A DNA stretch of 22,736 nucleotides from CANJJB01 sp964449295 (lineage in GTDB: Bacteria > Chlamydiota > Chlamydiia > Chlamydiales > Rhabdochlamydiaceae), in the NCBI GenBank assembly GCA_964449295.1, contig CAYUZN010000020.1, positions 1 to 22,736 on the forward strand. Reading direction: 5' to 3'. The notes beneath the pieces are model-generated. The model had not been told where the DNA came from. It worked only from the letters and a program-made list of their open reading frames with translations, and ran no database searches. Positions 1 to 7,407 of this stretch are shown here, piece after piece; the stretch's first letter is position 1, and each line of letters opens with the position of its first letter. Both the position numbers and the translations under genes were made by a program.

Positions 1-558
1 TTTAGTAGTTGAAGTTTCTGGAATAGCAGGAGCCTTAGAAGCCTCATTTAAAGTTCCAACAGTTTGAGCCCCATTTCTAGGGGGAACTGGGTCGATCTTC
101 ACATCTGCTTGATTTGTCTTCACAGCATTGCTTTGCTGACGAGCTCCATAAGCATGAATAGCTACGCTACTGACTCCAGCTGCGATTCGTGAGATCCCGT
201 CGGCAAGACCTTTTTTCCAAGTGTCTTCAGCAATCCGCTTATCAGCTTCTGCCAGCTGACTATACATAGCTGTTGTCAATTTCATCTGCTCGTTAGATGA
301 TGCGAGCAGCTCAATTTCTAGATCAGCAAATGTTTTCAGCAAGAGGAACGTATACCCTAAAGATTTAATACCAACGCCTGGTGAAAAGAAAGGGTCTTGC
401 ATAACTTCACTCGCCAGTTCAGCTTCTTTTCCACCTATATCGGCAGCTAATTGACCAAGAAAAGCTTTTTTATCCAAGGTCGGTGTTTTAGATATAGCAG
501 ATAGCGTATAAACGCCTCCGTTTCCTACATGTGAAATATTATTATTCGGGGTTGTCAT
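1..558 (-). CDS. Putative type III secretion translocator or substrate, C-terminally cut by window edge
   Basis: The frame is open from ATG at 558 to the window edge (186 codons, no stop), so the gene continues beyond base 1. A good ribosome binding site (TAAGGAG on the minus strand) precedes the ATG. The N-terminus (MTTPNNNISHVGNGG) is polar and rich in Asn, Thr and Gly, as is common for type III secretion signals. A helical region follows, with a weakly amphipathic or hydrophobic stretch near residues 115-135 (GISRIAAGVSSVAIHAYGA), then a Pro/Thr-rich tail. It lies 29 bases downstream of the CopB-like gene and is surely in the same operon. In Chlamydia the gene after copB is copD, the second translocator, so a CopD-like role is a reasonable inference from position and the single weak hydrophobic region. 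No family motif was recognised with certainty. Confidence 0.6.
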   Translation of the reverse strand, partial: MTTPNNNISHVGNGGVYTLSAISKTPTLDKKAFLGQLAADIGGKEAELASEVMQDPFFSPGVGIKSLGYTFLLLKTFADLEIELLASSNEQMKLTTAMYSQLAEADKRIAEDTWKKGLADGISRIAAGVSSVAIHAYGARQQSNAVKTNQADVKIDPVPPRNGAQTVGTLNEASKAPAIPETSTTK

Positions 559-587
559 ATAATCTCCTTATATTATCCTTTAAATTT

Positions 588-1772
588 TTAGCTACCGACT
601 ATCTCAGCTGTTTTAGATCTGTGTTTGAAAAATTCGGACAGATCTATCTTGCTTGCTTGTAAGGCACGCTCAAACTCTTTAGACAGTGTTTCCGTGTGTT
701 TTTTTCTTTCGTTCTCATCTATACCTGTAATTTCTTTGACAATAGCTTGCAATTTGTCCATTCTCTTCTTAATTTTTGCTATTTCAATTGTGTTCACACC
801 ACTCCAAATCTCTATGCCTGATTGAGCGGCTTGTATGACGAACATAAGAGGAATCATAGCTTTTTGCAGTTTGGCAGCAGAAGAGAAGGCTTTTGTTAAG
901 TTGCCAAGTAGGGTGTTTCCCCCTTTAGAAGATGAGTAACGGATAGCTACCATTATCAAGACAACTTGTACAATCACTTTCACAATACCTTTAATGAGGG
1001 CTCTTGTTGCTTCATCTATTTCTTCACCACTTGCTTCCTCAATCGCTAGTAAAATACCTTCCGTGATGTAATCATCAAGAACACCTTCAGAAATCGCTTT
1101 ACCAATTCCATAGAACGTAAGGTTTTTAAGAGTTTCTTTGGCAATGTTTCTTGCAACCTCTTTTGTCATCATTGACATACCTTGCTTCAAGACACCAGCT
1201 CCACCACAAGTGACAACAGATAGAGCAATCACAACAACGATCTCAAGAGCTAGTGTGACCCATTTACTTGTGCCTTCACCACCAGCTTCATCAATTTGTT
1301 TCCCTAATTCCCCCAAACCAAAAGGCGCATCGGGATTTAAGAAAAGCGACATAGGTCCTAGAGGGTAGATGGCTAAAAGGGGAGGAAATACCAACGACAA
1401 GAAGGGAAGAACGACACCAAAAATGTCATCAGCAAGACTTGAGCTCTCAGCTTCTTCGAGTTGTTTGATATACTCGGCCAGCTCTTCTTGAGTTGATTTT
1501 GAAATTTCGACATTCATATCAGAAAGATTGGTCTGTATTTCAGAATCGACTAAAGCTTTTTTAGATGTGCTATCTTGTAAAGATACACACAGAGCTTGCA
1601 GAGCTTTTACGAGTTTAATCAGATGCTCGACTAAAACTTTGTTAGAGACATCCCCTGTCTGTAGAGCGATTAACAGCTCTTCAGCAGACATAGCCTTTTC
1701 TGGTTGAGCAGCATCTGATAAAGAGGGTGCTGTCGTATTTGATGTTCTGAGATTAATATTGACTGTCGCCAT
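588..1772 (-). CDS. CopB/SseC-like type III secretion translocator candidate
   Basis: This 394-aa protein has a polar Thr/Asn/Ser-rich N-terminus, a helical region (residues about 30-110), and strongly hydrophobic segments at about 117-145, 171-194 and 260-278, with a fourth possible one at 304-325. A charged coiled-coil tail follows. That layout, including the final 'IQAAQSG..IWSGV' turn leading into a helix, resembles the SseC/YopB/IpaB translocator family, which inserts into the host membrane to form the type III secretion pore; the chlamydial member is CopB. The gene starts 19 bases after the 691-aa gene, with an AAAGGA ribosome binding site, and is followed 29 bases later by the edge gene. 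The assignment rests on architecture and context, not on a diagnostic motif. An inclusion membrane protein is the main alternative, but Inc proteins usually have one bilobed hairpin rather than three or four spread segments. Confidence 0.6.
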   Translation of the reverse strand: MATVNINLRTSNTTAPSLSDAAQPEKAMSAEELLIALQTGDVSNKVLVEHLIKLVKALQALCVSLQDSTSKKALVDSEIQTNLSDMNVEISKSTQEELAEYIKQLEEAESSSLADDIFGVVLPFLSLVFPPLLAIYPLGPMSLFLNPDAPFGLGELGKQIDEAGGEGTSKWVTLALEIVVVIALSVVTCGGAGVLKQGMSMMTKEVARNIAKETLKNLTFYGIGKAISEGVLDDYITEGILLAIEEASGEEIDEATRALIKGIVKVIVQVVLIMVAIRYSSSKGGNTLLGNLTKAFSSAAKLQKAMIPLMFVIQAAQSGIEIWSGVNTIEIAKIKKRMDKLQAIVKEITGIDENERKKHTETLSKEFERALQASKIDLSEFFKHRSKTAEIVGS

Positions 1773-1791
1773 ATTATTTATTCCTTTTTAA

Positions 1792-3867
1792 TTATCTTTG
1801 TATTCTTTCAAGCATTCTGTGCACTAAATCATTAGGCTCTTTAGCAAATTTAGTGATCATAGCCCCAAACTGCTCTGCCGTTGATTTGATATCTTCCATT
1901 TTGACTGTCAGAGTACTGTTCATGTTAAGAGGCGCTTTTCCAAACGCTTGAATATCGGCTGTCAATTGGTAATAATGAGTACCTAAATCAGGAGCATAAG
2001 GTTGCTCGGTTACGGGATTGATGTTAGTTGGGTCAATTTTTCCTGGTGAGAACATATCTCTAAAATTATAAACAAAGCGTACCTTGGTATCCATAGTGCT
2101 ATTATTTGTGATAGAGTTGAAATAATCAGCAAAAGTTCCCGTTGATCCATCAGGTTTTTTAAATGCGATGAGATCATCGTTTGTGACAGCCAGCAATCCT
2201 TTTTCAGGATCAGTGCTAAATAAATGATCAAAAGCATCAGAGATTTCGCTAAAAGAACTTGTCAATCTGGGATCAGATTTGAATTCTTCACAAAAACTCT
2301 TGGTTTTGCTCATGAATTCTTTAATCATATCAAAAATTTCTAAGTTATCCTCATAACTCACATTGTCCATCTCGAATTTTTGACAGATTCTTTGGAATAA
2401 AAGGCCGATGTCAGCTGCTTGATCTCCTAAATCACCCAGTTTTTCTAAGGTTTTGCCAACCCCTGCAATCTCTACTTGGTAATTATCGTTTTGCTCGAAT
2501 AAGAGCATTAAAAGAAGATAGAAAAGCATGAAGGGATCACCCTTTGCAATCGCTTCTAGTTCTTGAATTTTAGCGCGCATAATAGCATCGAATAAGTTAT
2601 ACATTTCCTCTGATTTGCCTGATGAAGCATTGACTAGAGCTTGTCCTTTTAAGAATTCATCAAAGCTCACAAGCCACTGACCTTCGGGTGTGATATGTGT
2701 TTGTTCCCAAGCAGGTAGATTTCGTTCTACTTTTTTGATGCCATCTAAGAAGTTTTTAATAAATGGACTATCAATTCCTTCTAATTTGCTCTTTAAATCA
2801 TCGATAAATTTAGATAGTAAAATGTCATTTCCTTTAAATTGGTAAAATTTACCGTAGATAACGGATTCAGCAAGAATCTCTCCTAAAGATTTTCCTGAGC
2901 TATTGTTGGGAACTGATCCCATAGTTTTGTTGAATAAAGCTTTATGTTCGTCAGATAATTCATTCCATACACCTGCAATATTGGTTAAAAATCCAGCTGT
3001 AGCGGTATAAATATTAAAGTTCGAACAATCTCCATAGTACATATAATACATAAGATCGTGAAGTTTTCTGATCAAAGCATTAATATCTATAGATCCATCA
3101 GCATTTCTAGGGATGCTTGTATCGAAAGTATCTTGATTTGGATCTAGAGGGAAATTAGGATCATAAGGAATAGTAGGTTTTAAAGTTTCGTAAGCTTGAG
3201 TGGCTTTATGTAAAAGAGTTGTGAGGGCTTCAATGTTAGATTTGTTAAAAAATTCATCATAAAAATCATTATCTGATCGATCAAGAGCAGCTAAGTTATC
3301 TTTAAGAGATTGGAGTGTCTCTTTGACTTGAGCTTCACTTTCACCAGACAAAAGACCTGTATTAATCAAATCTTGCAATAACTTAATTTTGTATTGAATC
3401 ATATCTTTAAAGCGATTGACTTCTTTTTCTAGAGTTTCTTTTGTTTTATCTGGTATAGAGACTGTTTCTAATTCTATGAGATTAAAGATAAATTGGTGAA
3501 AAGTTGCTGATTTATCTGTATATGTAGAAGGAAATGCTGCGAGCAGTGATTGGTCAGCTTTAGCTAATAAAGACATTACCAGTATATTTAAATCAGTGGC
3601 ATTAAGAGCCGTTTTTGTCTCAAATTCTGCTTTGATCTGTCCAATCAATTGTTCAAGAAAAGCTTCAGGTAGCTCAGCTGCTCCTAAAGATTTGAGATGT
3701 TCGTTTGCTTTTTTAAAAACTTCTGTGACCCAATTGATCAAATCAGCCTCAGAGGTTATATCAGGAAGAGGGCAATTGCCTTCCAGCAGAAGAGGATTTT
3801 GTGAGGCACTCCCTACTTCATTAGCAGAAGCAGCTGGTGCGGAATTGTTAACAGATGTTATTCTCAT
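1792..3867 (-). CDS. Large helical protein of unknown family, likely type III secretion-associated
   Basis: A 691-aa protein that I do not recognise. The N-terminus (MRITSVNNSAPAASANEVGS) is rich in Ser, Asn and Ala without early acidic residues, which fits a type III secretion signal. The rest is predicted to be mostly alpha-helical with many acidic and Leu-rich segments. There is no cleavable signal peptide, and the only hydrophobic patch is a short one near residue 450 (PFMLFYLLLMLLF) that is too short to be a sure membrane helix. It is the second gene of a four-gene minus-strand cluster ending in CopB-like and edge genes, so a role as translocator-associated protein, needle-tip component or effector is an inference from context. 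Residues around 130-215 show a pattern like residues 150-230 of the 409-aa neighbour. It appears to have its own promoter in the 108-base gap upstream. Confidence 0.8.
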   Translation of the reverse strand: MRITSVNNSAPAASANEVGSASQNPLLLEGNCPLPDITSEADLINWVTEVFKKANEHLKSLGAAELPEAFLEQLIGQIKAEFETKTALNATDLNILVMSLLAKADQSLLAAFPSTYTDKSATFHQFIFNLIELETVSIPDKTKETLEKEVNRFKDMIQYKIKLLQDLINTGLLSGESEAQVKETLQSLKDNLAALDRSDNDFYDEFFNKSNIEALTTLLHKATQAYETLKPTIPYDPNFPLDPNQDTFDTSIPRNADGSIDINALIRKLHDLMYYMYYGDCSNFNIYTATAGFLTNIAGVWNELSDEHKALFNKTMGSVPNNSSGKSLGEILAESVIYGKFYQFKGNDILLSKFIDDLKSKLEGIDSPFIKNFLDGIKKVERNLPAWEQTHITPEGQWLVSFDEFLKGQALVNASSGKSEEMYNLFDAIMRAKIQELEAIAKGDPFMLFYLLLMLLFEQNDNYQVEIAGVGKTLEKLGDLGDQAADIGLLFQRICQKFEMDNVSYEDNLEIFDMIKEFMSKTKSFCEEFKSDPRLTSSFSEISDAFDHLFSTDPEKGLLAVTNDDLIAFKKPDGSTGTFADYFNSITNNSTMDTKVRFVYNFRDMFSPGKIDPTNINPVTEQPYAPDLGTHYYQLTADIQAFGKAPLNMNSTLTVKMEDIKSTAEQFGAMITKFAKEPNDLVHRMLERIQR

Positions 3868-3895
3868 ATTAAGCCTTTTGTTTCTATATAATTAA

Positions 3896-3924
3896 ATTTT
3901 AACAAAATATTGTTTAATTGTAAA
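3896..3924 (-). promoter_or_regulatory. Putative sigma-70-type promoter of the 691-aa gene
   Basis: On the minus strand a -35-like TTTACA (3924-3919) and a -10-like TAAAAT (3901-3896) are separated by exactly 17 bases. Transcription would start near 3889, giving a leader of about 22 bases with an AAAAGG ribosome binding site before ATG at 3867. The surrounding sequence is very AT-rich, so chance matches are likely and this is only a candidate. Confidence 0.35.
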
Positions 3925-3975
3925 GATTTAATTAATGTTTTGTTAATATTTTGTAATACATTCATAATCAAATGG

Positions 3976-5205
3976 TTATATTCTAAAGTTAGCATAAGCT
4001 GTAATCATTTGTAGGATGGATTTGGCAGCTTCCAAGAATTTATCTAAATCTTTAGTGATATCTTTGGGTTGTTCGAGGATTAAAGGCATTATAGAGTCTA
4101 AGCCTTTTTGGTAGGCGGCAAAGTCTAATTGGACGGCATTTGCTCTATTTTGGTAGTCGCTAATGGTATGGGGGACTGTGTCTTTATTATCGTCATCGAG
4201 GCTGGCAGTTGCCTCTTTGATTAGACCGGCTATAGCATTTTGGCAAGAGATGTTGAGTTGGGAGGCATCTCTTTGAAGAGAGGATAGTGCCACACCCCAG
4301 CTAGCATTCATTGTGATGAGTTTGTTGCATGTTTTGTTAAAAGCATAGTAGGCTTGTAGATATGCAACGGTACCTCCTATCAGGCCAATAGTGTGACTTC
4401 CTAAGCCTTTTCTTCCTGTTTGGTTTCTGACAGATTCTCCTTCTTCAAGAGGGATCTCTATATTAGGAATAGAGGGAGTTGTTGAATCTTCCTCCGAGAT
4501 GTCTATCGTTTCTAATAATTTTTTAGCCTCTTCTAAGCTTTTTTTAATACTCATCTCAAAAGGGCAGAACTGCTTAAATAGGTCAGTGTCAGCAGAATTT
4601 TGTTTGATATTTTCTAAGGCCTTTTTTTGCTTTGTTAAATCGCTGATTAGCTGCAAAACAGCTTGCTTTTGCTTTTCAGAAAGGGTTTTTGATAGAGAAG
4701 CTTCCAATTCGCTTATAACAGATGTTAGCAGAGGAAGTTGTTGATCTATTTGTGTTTTAGCATATGTTTCTAAGGTAGAATACTCTGTCTTTACAGCATT
4801 GATAAGGTCAATCAGTTGCGTATTGTTTTCATCTGGTAGCAGATCAGTATTGAGTGAAGAGGGCATTGATTGTAAGAGCTCTAAGTATGATAAAAGTGTC
4901 TTATAATCAGGAACTTCTGTTCCAGATGCTAAGGTTTGAAAGGCTGCTTCTAACCTCTCTTTAAATTCTTTGTAGTCGCTATAATCGTTTGATAGGTTAT
5001 TCCACAGATCAAGTTGCGCAAGAAACGCAGCCCACTCTTCTTGACTTTTGACCCCTGGGATTTCATATACATGAGAAGGGCTTTGAAGGGATCTTTGAAT
5101 AGATTCATTAGATGTGCTTTTAGAGGCAGGGTAGGTGTTTTCTGAAAGGGGGATGAAAGTGTAATTTTGGAGAAATGCTGTATTTGTTATTTTTAAATCT
5201 GACAT
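3976..5205 (-). CDS. Helical protein of unknown family, first gene of the putative type III secretion cluster
   Basis: A 409-aa protein not assigned to a family. The N-terminus (MSDLKITNTAFLQNYTFIPL) is polar and is followed by a Ser-rich segment (residues 27-45). The centre is helical with heptad-like Leu spacing (about 125-245), there is a short Pro-rich acidic linker (245-262), and a moderately hydrophobic Gly/Ala/Tyr segment (SHTIGLIGGTVAYLQAYYAF) lies near 272-292. No signal peptide is present. It opens the minus-strand cluster that contains the CopB-like gene, so it may be a secreted component or a chaperone-bound substrate, but this is inference from position. The ATG at 5205 has an AAAGAGG ribosome binding site and a nearby candidate promoter, which supports this start. 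A distant relationship to the N-terminal half of the 691-aa protein is possible. Confidence 0.78.
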   Translation of the reverse strand: MSDLKITNTAFLQNYTFIPLSENTYPASKSTSNESIQRSLQSPSHVYEIPGVKSQEEWAAFLAQLDLWNNLSNDYSDYKEFKERLEAAFQTLASGTEVPDYKTLLSYLELLQSMPSSLNTDLLPDENNTQLIDLINAVKTEYSTLETYAKTQIDQQLPLLTSVISELEASLSKTLSEKQKQAVLQLISDLTKQKKALENIKQNSADTDLFKQFCPFEMSIKKSLEEAKKLLETIDISEEDSTTPSIPNIEIPLEEGESVRNQTGRKGLGSHTIGLIGGTVAYLQAYYAFNKTCNKLITMNASWGVALSSLQRDASQLNISCQNAIAGLIKEATASLDDDNKDTVPHTISDYQNRANAVQLDFAAYQKGLDSIMPLILEQPKDITKDLDKFLEAAKSILQMITAYANFRI

Positions 5206-5230
5206 ATAAACCTCTTTAGTAATTATTTTT

Positions 5231-5260
5231 ATTATATAATAAATTCCTATATATTGTAAA
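5231..5260 (-). promoter_or_regulatory. Putative sigma-70-type promoter of the type III secretion-like cluster
   Basis: Reading the minus strand, TTTACA (5260-5255) and a perfect TATAAT (5236-5231) are 18 bases apart. The predicted start near 5225 gives a leader of about 20 bases carrying the AAAGAGG ribosome binding site of the 409-aa gene. The -10 match is exact and the position is sensible, but the 224-base intergenic region is so AT-rich that chance cannot be excluded. Confidence 0.4.
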
Positions 5261-5429
5261 TATCTTGTTAAGAAAATATTATTTTTTTATAAACTGCTAA
5301 TCTTTTGCGTTTTGCGAAAATTAATTATTTAAGTATCTGATTATAAGAAATTTGCAATTATTCCTATTATTATATTGAATTTTGTAATATGTAGGATCTA
5401 TACCTTTACCTTTGAAGGAGCTAGGTGCT

Positions 5430-5816
5430 ATGACAGGGCATATCTTAGATGAGTTCAATACGATTCTTAAAAGCCTGGATGGTTTATCGACAGATAAGAT
5501 TCAAGATTTTATGGTTAAAATCATAGAATTATTTAAGAAGATCCATTTTAATGCAGAACATGGAACGGAAAGAGAAAAAAAAGAAGCTCTTGATTTTGCC
5601 AGTCAAATACAAGAGAGTTTTGCCAAAATTCAAGCAAAATTGGATAAAAACCTTATTCTAGACTCAAATCAATTTAAAAACTTATTTGCTTTTTTAGAAG
5701 AAGATATGGAATTGTTAGCTAAGCAAAAAAAAACAAACGCTTCTTTGCCTTTCATTAAAAAGCAAAGTCAAAACGTTAAACCTCGCAAAAAAAAGAAGGT
5801 TATTAAAAAAGTATGA
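5430..5816 (+). CDS. Small helical protein of unknown function, paralogue of the next gene
   Basis: The ATG at 5430 is chosen because AAGGAG lies nine bases upstream; an in-frame TTG at 5412 would sit in front of that site. The 128-aa product is helical and charged, ends in a very basic tail (RKKKKVIKKV), and has no membrane segment or signal peptide. Its central part, residues 25-75, matches the downstream 111-aa protein closely enough to call them paralogues: both carry a GTE-(R/E)-EKKEA block followed by a helix and a LDS-x-Q motif. The genes overlap by four bases (ATGA), so they are translationally coupled. Function is unknown. The small size and pairing could suit a chaperone or regulatory pair, but nothing in the sequence shows this. 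Confidence 0.75.
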   Translation: MTGHILDEFNTILKSLDGLSTDKIQDFMVKIIELFKKIHFNAEHGTEREKKEALDFASQIQESFAKIQAKLDKNLILDSNQFKNLFAFLEEDMELLAKQKKTNASLPFIKKQSQNVKPRKKKKVIKKV

Positions 5817-6148
5817 AAAAAGACATTTTAAATAAAATCGATGCCTTGTTAGAAGATAAAGATAATATTCCTGTTGATCAATTAGAGTCACTCATAGATG
5901 AGATGCTCGCATTTTTTAAAGACGTCTCTGTCACTTTGAATGAAGGAACAGAGGAGGAAAAAAAAGAAGCCGTCTCCTTAATGTTTGAAATACAGGTGAA
6001 GTTTAAAGAATTGGGAATGATTGTAGCCAAGAAAATGGGTCTTGATTCTGAGCAGTTGAATACGATGTTAAACCCTCAGAATTTTTTTCCTAATCAATGG
6101 AAAAATATCGAAGACATTAAAAAAGAGATCGATAAGCAAGATAATTAA
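5813..6148 (+). CDS. Small acidic helical protein, tandem paralogue of the upstream gene
   Basis: A 111-aa acidic protein (MKKDILNKIDALLEDKDNIP...) of unknown function. It starts inside the stop codon of the upstream gene (ATGA overlap). Shared features with the 128-aa neighbour include an N-terminal 'IL..id.lL' helix, an 'ELFKK/AFFKD' helix end, the GTE-x-EKKEA block (residues about 44-53) and the LDS-x-Q element near residue 82. Unlike the neighbour it lacks the Lys-rich C-terminal tail, so the pair has diverged in charge, one basic and one acidic, which would allow them to interact with each other. Its stop is 36 bases before the pssA start. Confidence 0.75.
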   Translation: MKKDILNKIDALLEDKDNIPVDQLESLIDEMLAFFKDVSVTLNEGTEEEKKEAVSLMFEIQVKFKELGMIVAKKMGLDSEQLNTMLNPQNFFPNQWKNIEDIKKEIDKQDN

Positions 6149-6184
6149 CGCTAAAGATTTCAAAATGTGTTATATCATGAAGAA

Positions 6185-7024
6185 ATGAAAAAACAAGTCT
6201 ACTTAATTCCTAATGTCATCACAGCTTTTGGGCTAGCGTGCGGCCTATTTGTGATTTTTAAAATCAATATGGTAGAGCCAGGCGCTGGTAATTACCAAGT
6301 GCTTTTTGGATCTATTTTAATCTTACTGCTGGCTGCACTAGCCGATCTTTTAGACGGAGCACTTGCTCGCATTTTTAGAGCGGAAAGTGAATTTGGATTT
6401 ATGTTTGACTCTCTTTCTGATGCGATCTCTTTCGGAGTGGCGCCTTCTGTGCTTTTTCTCAAGAGTCTTCCAACGGACTTAGATACGAAGATCTCTTTTT
6501 TTGCACTCATCGGAGCTATTATATATTCGATTTGTGGTGTACTTAGGCTTGTTAGATTTAATGTGAAAGCCTCTCAAGCCAAAGGCAACAAAGCAGAAGA
6601 AGCTGCTCAGAAGAGAAATTTTACAGGGGTTCCTATTCCTGCAGGTGCAATTGCGGCCGTCTCCTTAAACCTTTTCTTGGTCTCTTCTTTTGCAGAGAGT
6701 TGGTTCGGATGGCAAGAAAACATTCGGGCTACCGTGCTTTCTTCAGGCATGGTTGTCTTAGGATTTCTAATGGTCTGTAGATGGAAATTCCCTAGTTTAA
6801 AAGCTCTTCACTTTAGAGTGCCTTCTTTCGAGCTGATCTTAATGACTGTCATAGGGGGTATTTTCTTAATTTATGGAATTCTTCATTTTTTCCCTGTCAT
6901 GCTACTAGCTATGACGTGGGGATATATTTTACTCGGTTTAACCCTCTCGCTCATTCGCCTCATTGCAGGGAAAAGATCAAAAACATTAGAAGATTTTGAG
7001 CCTGAAGAGGAGGATAATGAGTGA
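6185..7024 (+). CDS. pssA: CDP-diacylglycerol--serine O-phosphatidyltransferase
   Basis: This integral membrane enzyme transfers the phosphatidyl group from CDP-diacylglycerol to L-serine, making phosphatidylserine, the precursor of phosphatidylethanolamine. The CDP-alcohol phosphatidyltransferase signature D-G-x2-A-R-x8-G-x3-D-x3-D is complete: D57, G58, A61, R62, G71, D75 and D79, with an extra D54, counted from the ATG at 6185. That ATG (MKKQVYLIPNVITAFGL) is preferred over an in-frame GTG at 6167 because the family begins just before the PN-x-(I/L)T motif. Several membrane helices follow. The protein ends in an acidic tail (FEPEEEDNE). The stop overlaps the GTG start of the next ORF (GTGA), and the last 280 or so bases are repeated downstream as part of a tandem duplication. 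Confidence 0.92.
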   Translation: MKKQVYLIPNVITAFGLACGLFVIFKINMVEPGAGNYQVLFGSILILLLAALADLLDGALARIFRAESEFGFMFDSLSDAISFGVAPSVLFLKSLPTDLDTKISFFALIGAIIYSICGVLRLVRFNVKASQAKGNKAEEAAQKRNFTGVPIPAGAIAAVSLNLFLVSSFAESWFGWQENIRATVLSSGMVVLGFLMVCRWKFPSLKALHFRVPSFELILMTVIGGIFLIYGILHFFPVMLLAMTWGYILLGLTLSLIRLIAGKRSKTLEDFEPEEEDNE

Positions 7025-7407
7025 CACTCTTAGGCTATAGTTTAATGGAGATTGCTTTTTTATTTCTTTTCGTTCTCACTTCAGGGGTGGTTGTCGTAGG
7101 ATTCTTAATGGTCTTTGGATGGATATTCCCTAGCTTAAAGGCTCTTCTCTCTAGAGTTCCACGTTCGAAGCTGATCTTAATAACTATTGTAGGGGTCATT
7201 TTCTTAATTTATGGGTTTCTTCATTTTTTTTCCGTGATGCTATCGGCTATGTTAGAGGGATATACTTTACTCGGGTTAATCCTCTTGCTCATTCAACTTA
7301 TTGCAGGAGAAAGATCAAAAACATTATTTGAGCCTGAAGAGGAGGATAATGAGTGACACTTTTAGGCTATAGTTTAAGTGGCATTGCTCTTTTAATAATT
7401 CTTGTGA
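6741..7407 (+). repeat. Tandem duplication spanning the pssA 3' end and the rmuC 5' end
   Basis: A unit of about 335 bases occurs twice in direct orientation. Copy 1 runs from about 6741 to 7075 and copy 2 from about 7079 to 7407. Each holds the last ~280 bases of pssA, including the acidic EPEEEDNE tail and stop, followed by the first ~50 bases of rmuC (GTG ACA CT. TTA GGC TAT AG). The offset is 338 bases at the left and 332 at the right, because copy 2 lacks six bases in the acidic tail. The copies have diverged clearly, but hydrophobic spacing and reading frame are kept. Boundaries were set by eye and may be off by a few bases. Confidence 0.88.
7021..7356 (+). CDS. Chimeric small membrane ORF created by tandem duplication (rmuC start fused to pssA end)
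   Basis: The 111-aa product begins like RmuC (MTLLGYSL.eIA) and then, from about residue 20, continues as the C-terminal part of PssA (VVVVGFLMVFGWIFPSLKAL ... EPEEEDNE). It has three likely membrane segments (about 10-35, 48-72 and 80-100) and lacks the phosphatidyltransferase active site, which lies in the N-terminal half of PssA. The GTG start overlaps the pssA stop and a strong GAGGAGGA ribosome binding site precedes it. The same signal and overlap recur at its own end, where rmuC starts, so all three genes are translationally coupled. The frame has stayed open despite considerable divergence from the source, which argues for some selection, though a passive relic is possible. No enzymatic role can be assigned. 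Confidence 0.7.
   Translation: MTLLGYSLMEIAFLFLFVLTSGVVVVGFLMVFGWIFPSLKALLSRVPRSKLILITIVGVIFLIYGFLHFFSVMLSAMLEGYTLLGLILLLIQLIAGERSKTLFEPEEEDNE

Noticed and set aside
3596..3895. Open frame on the plus strand opposite the 691-aa gene
   Set aside because: It is antisense to a well-supported gene, has no good ribosome binding site, and its composition looks like a reverse-frame artefact.
3896..3960. AACAAAATATT / AATATTTTGT inverted repeat upstream of the 691-aa gene as an operator
   Set aside because: The sequence is almost only A and T, so such matches arise easily by chance, and the arms are far apart.
5412..5429. Upstream TTG start for the 128-aa gene
   Set aside because: The AAGGAG ribosome binding site lies inside the added codons and is correctly spaced for the ATG at 5430.
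6167..6184. GTG start extending PssA by six residues
   Set aside because: The family normally begins near the PN-x-(I/L)T motif, and the ATG at 6185 gives the usual short N-terminus; the added residues are not hydrophobic or conserved-looking.
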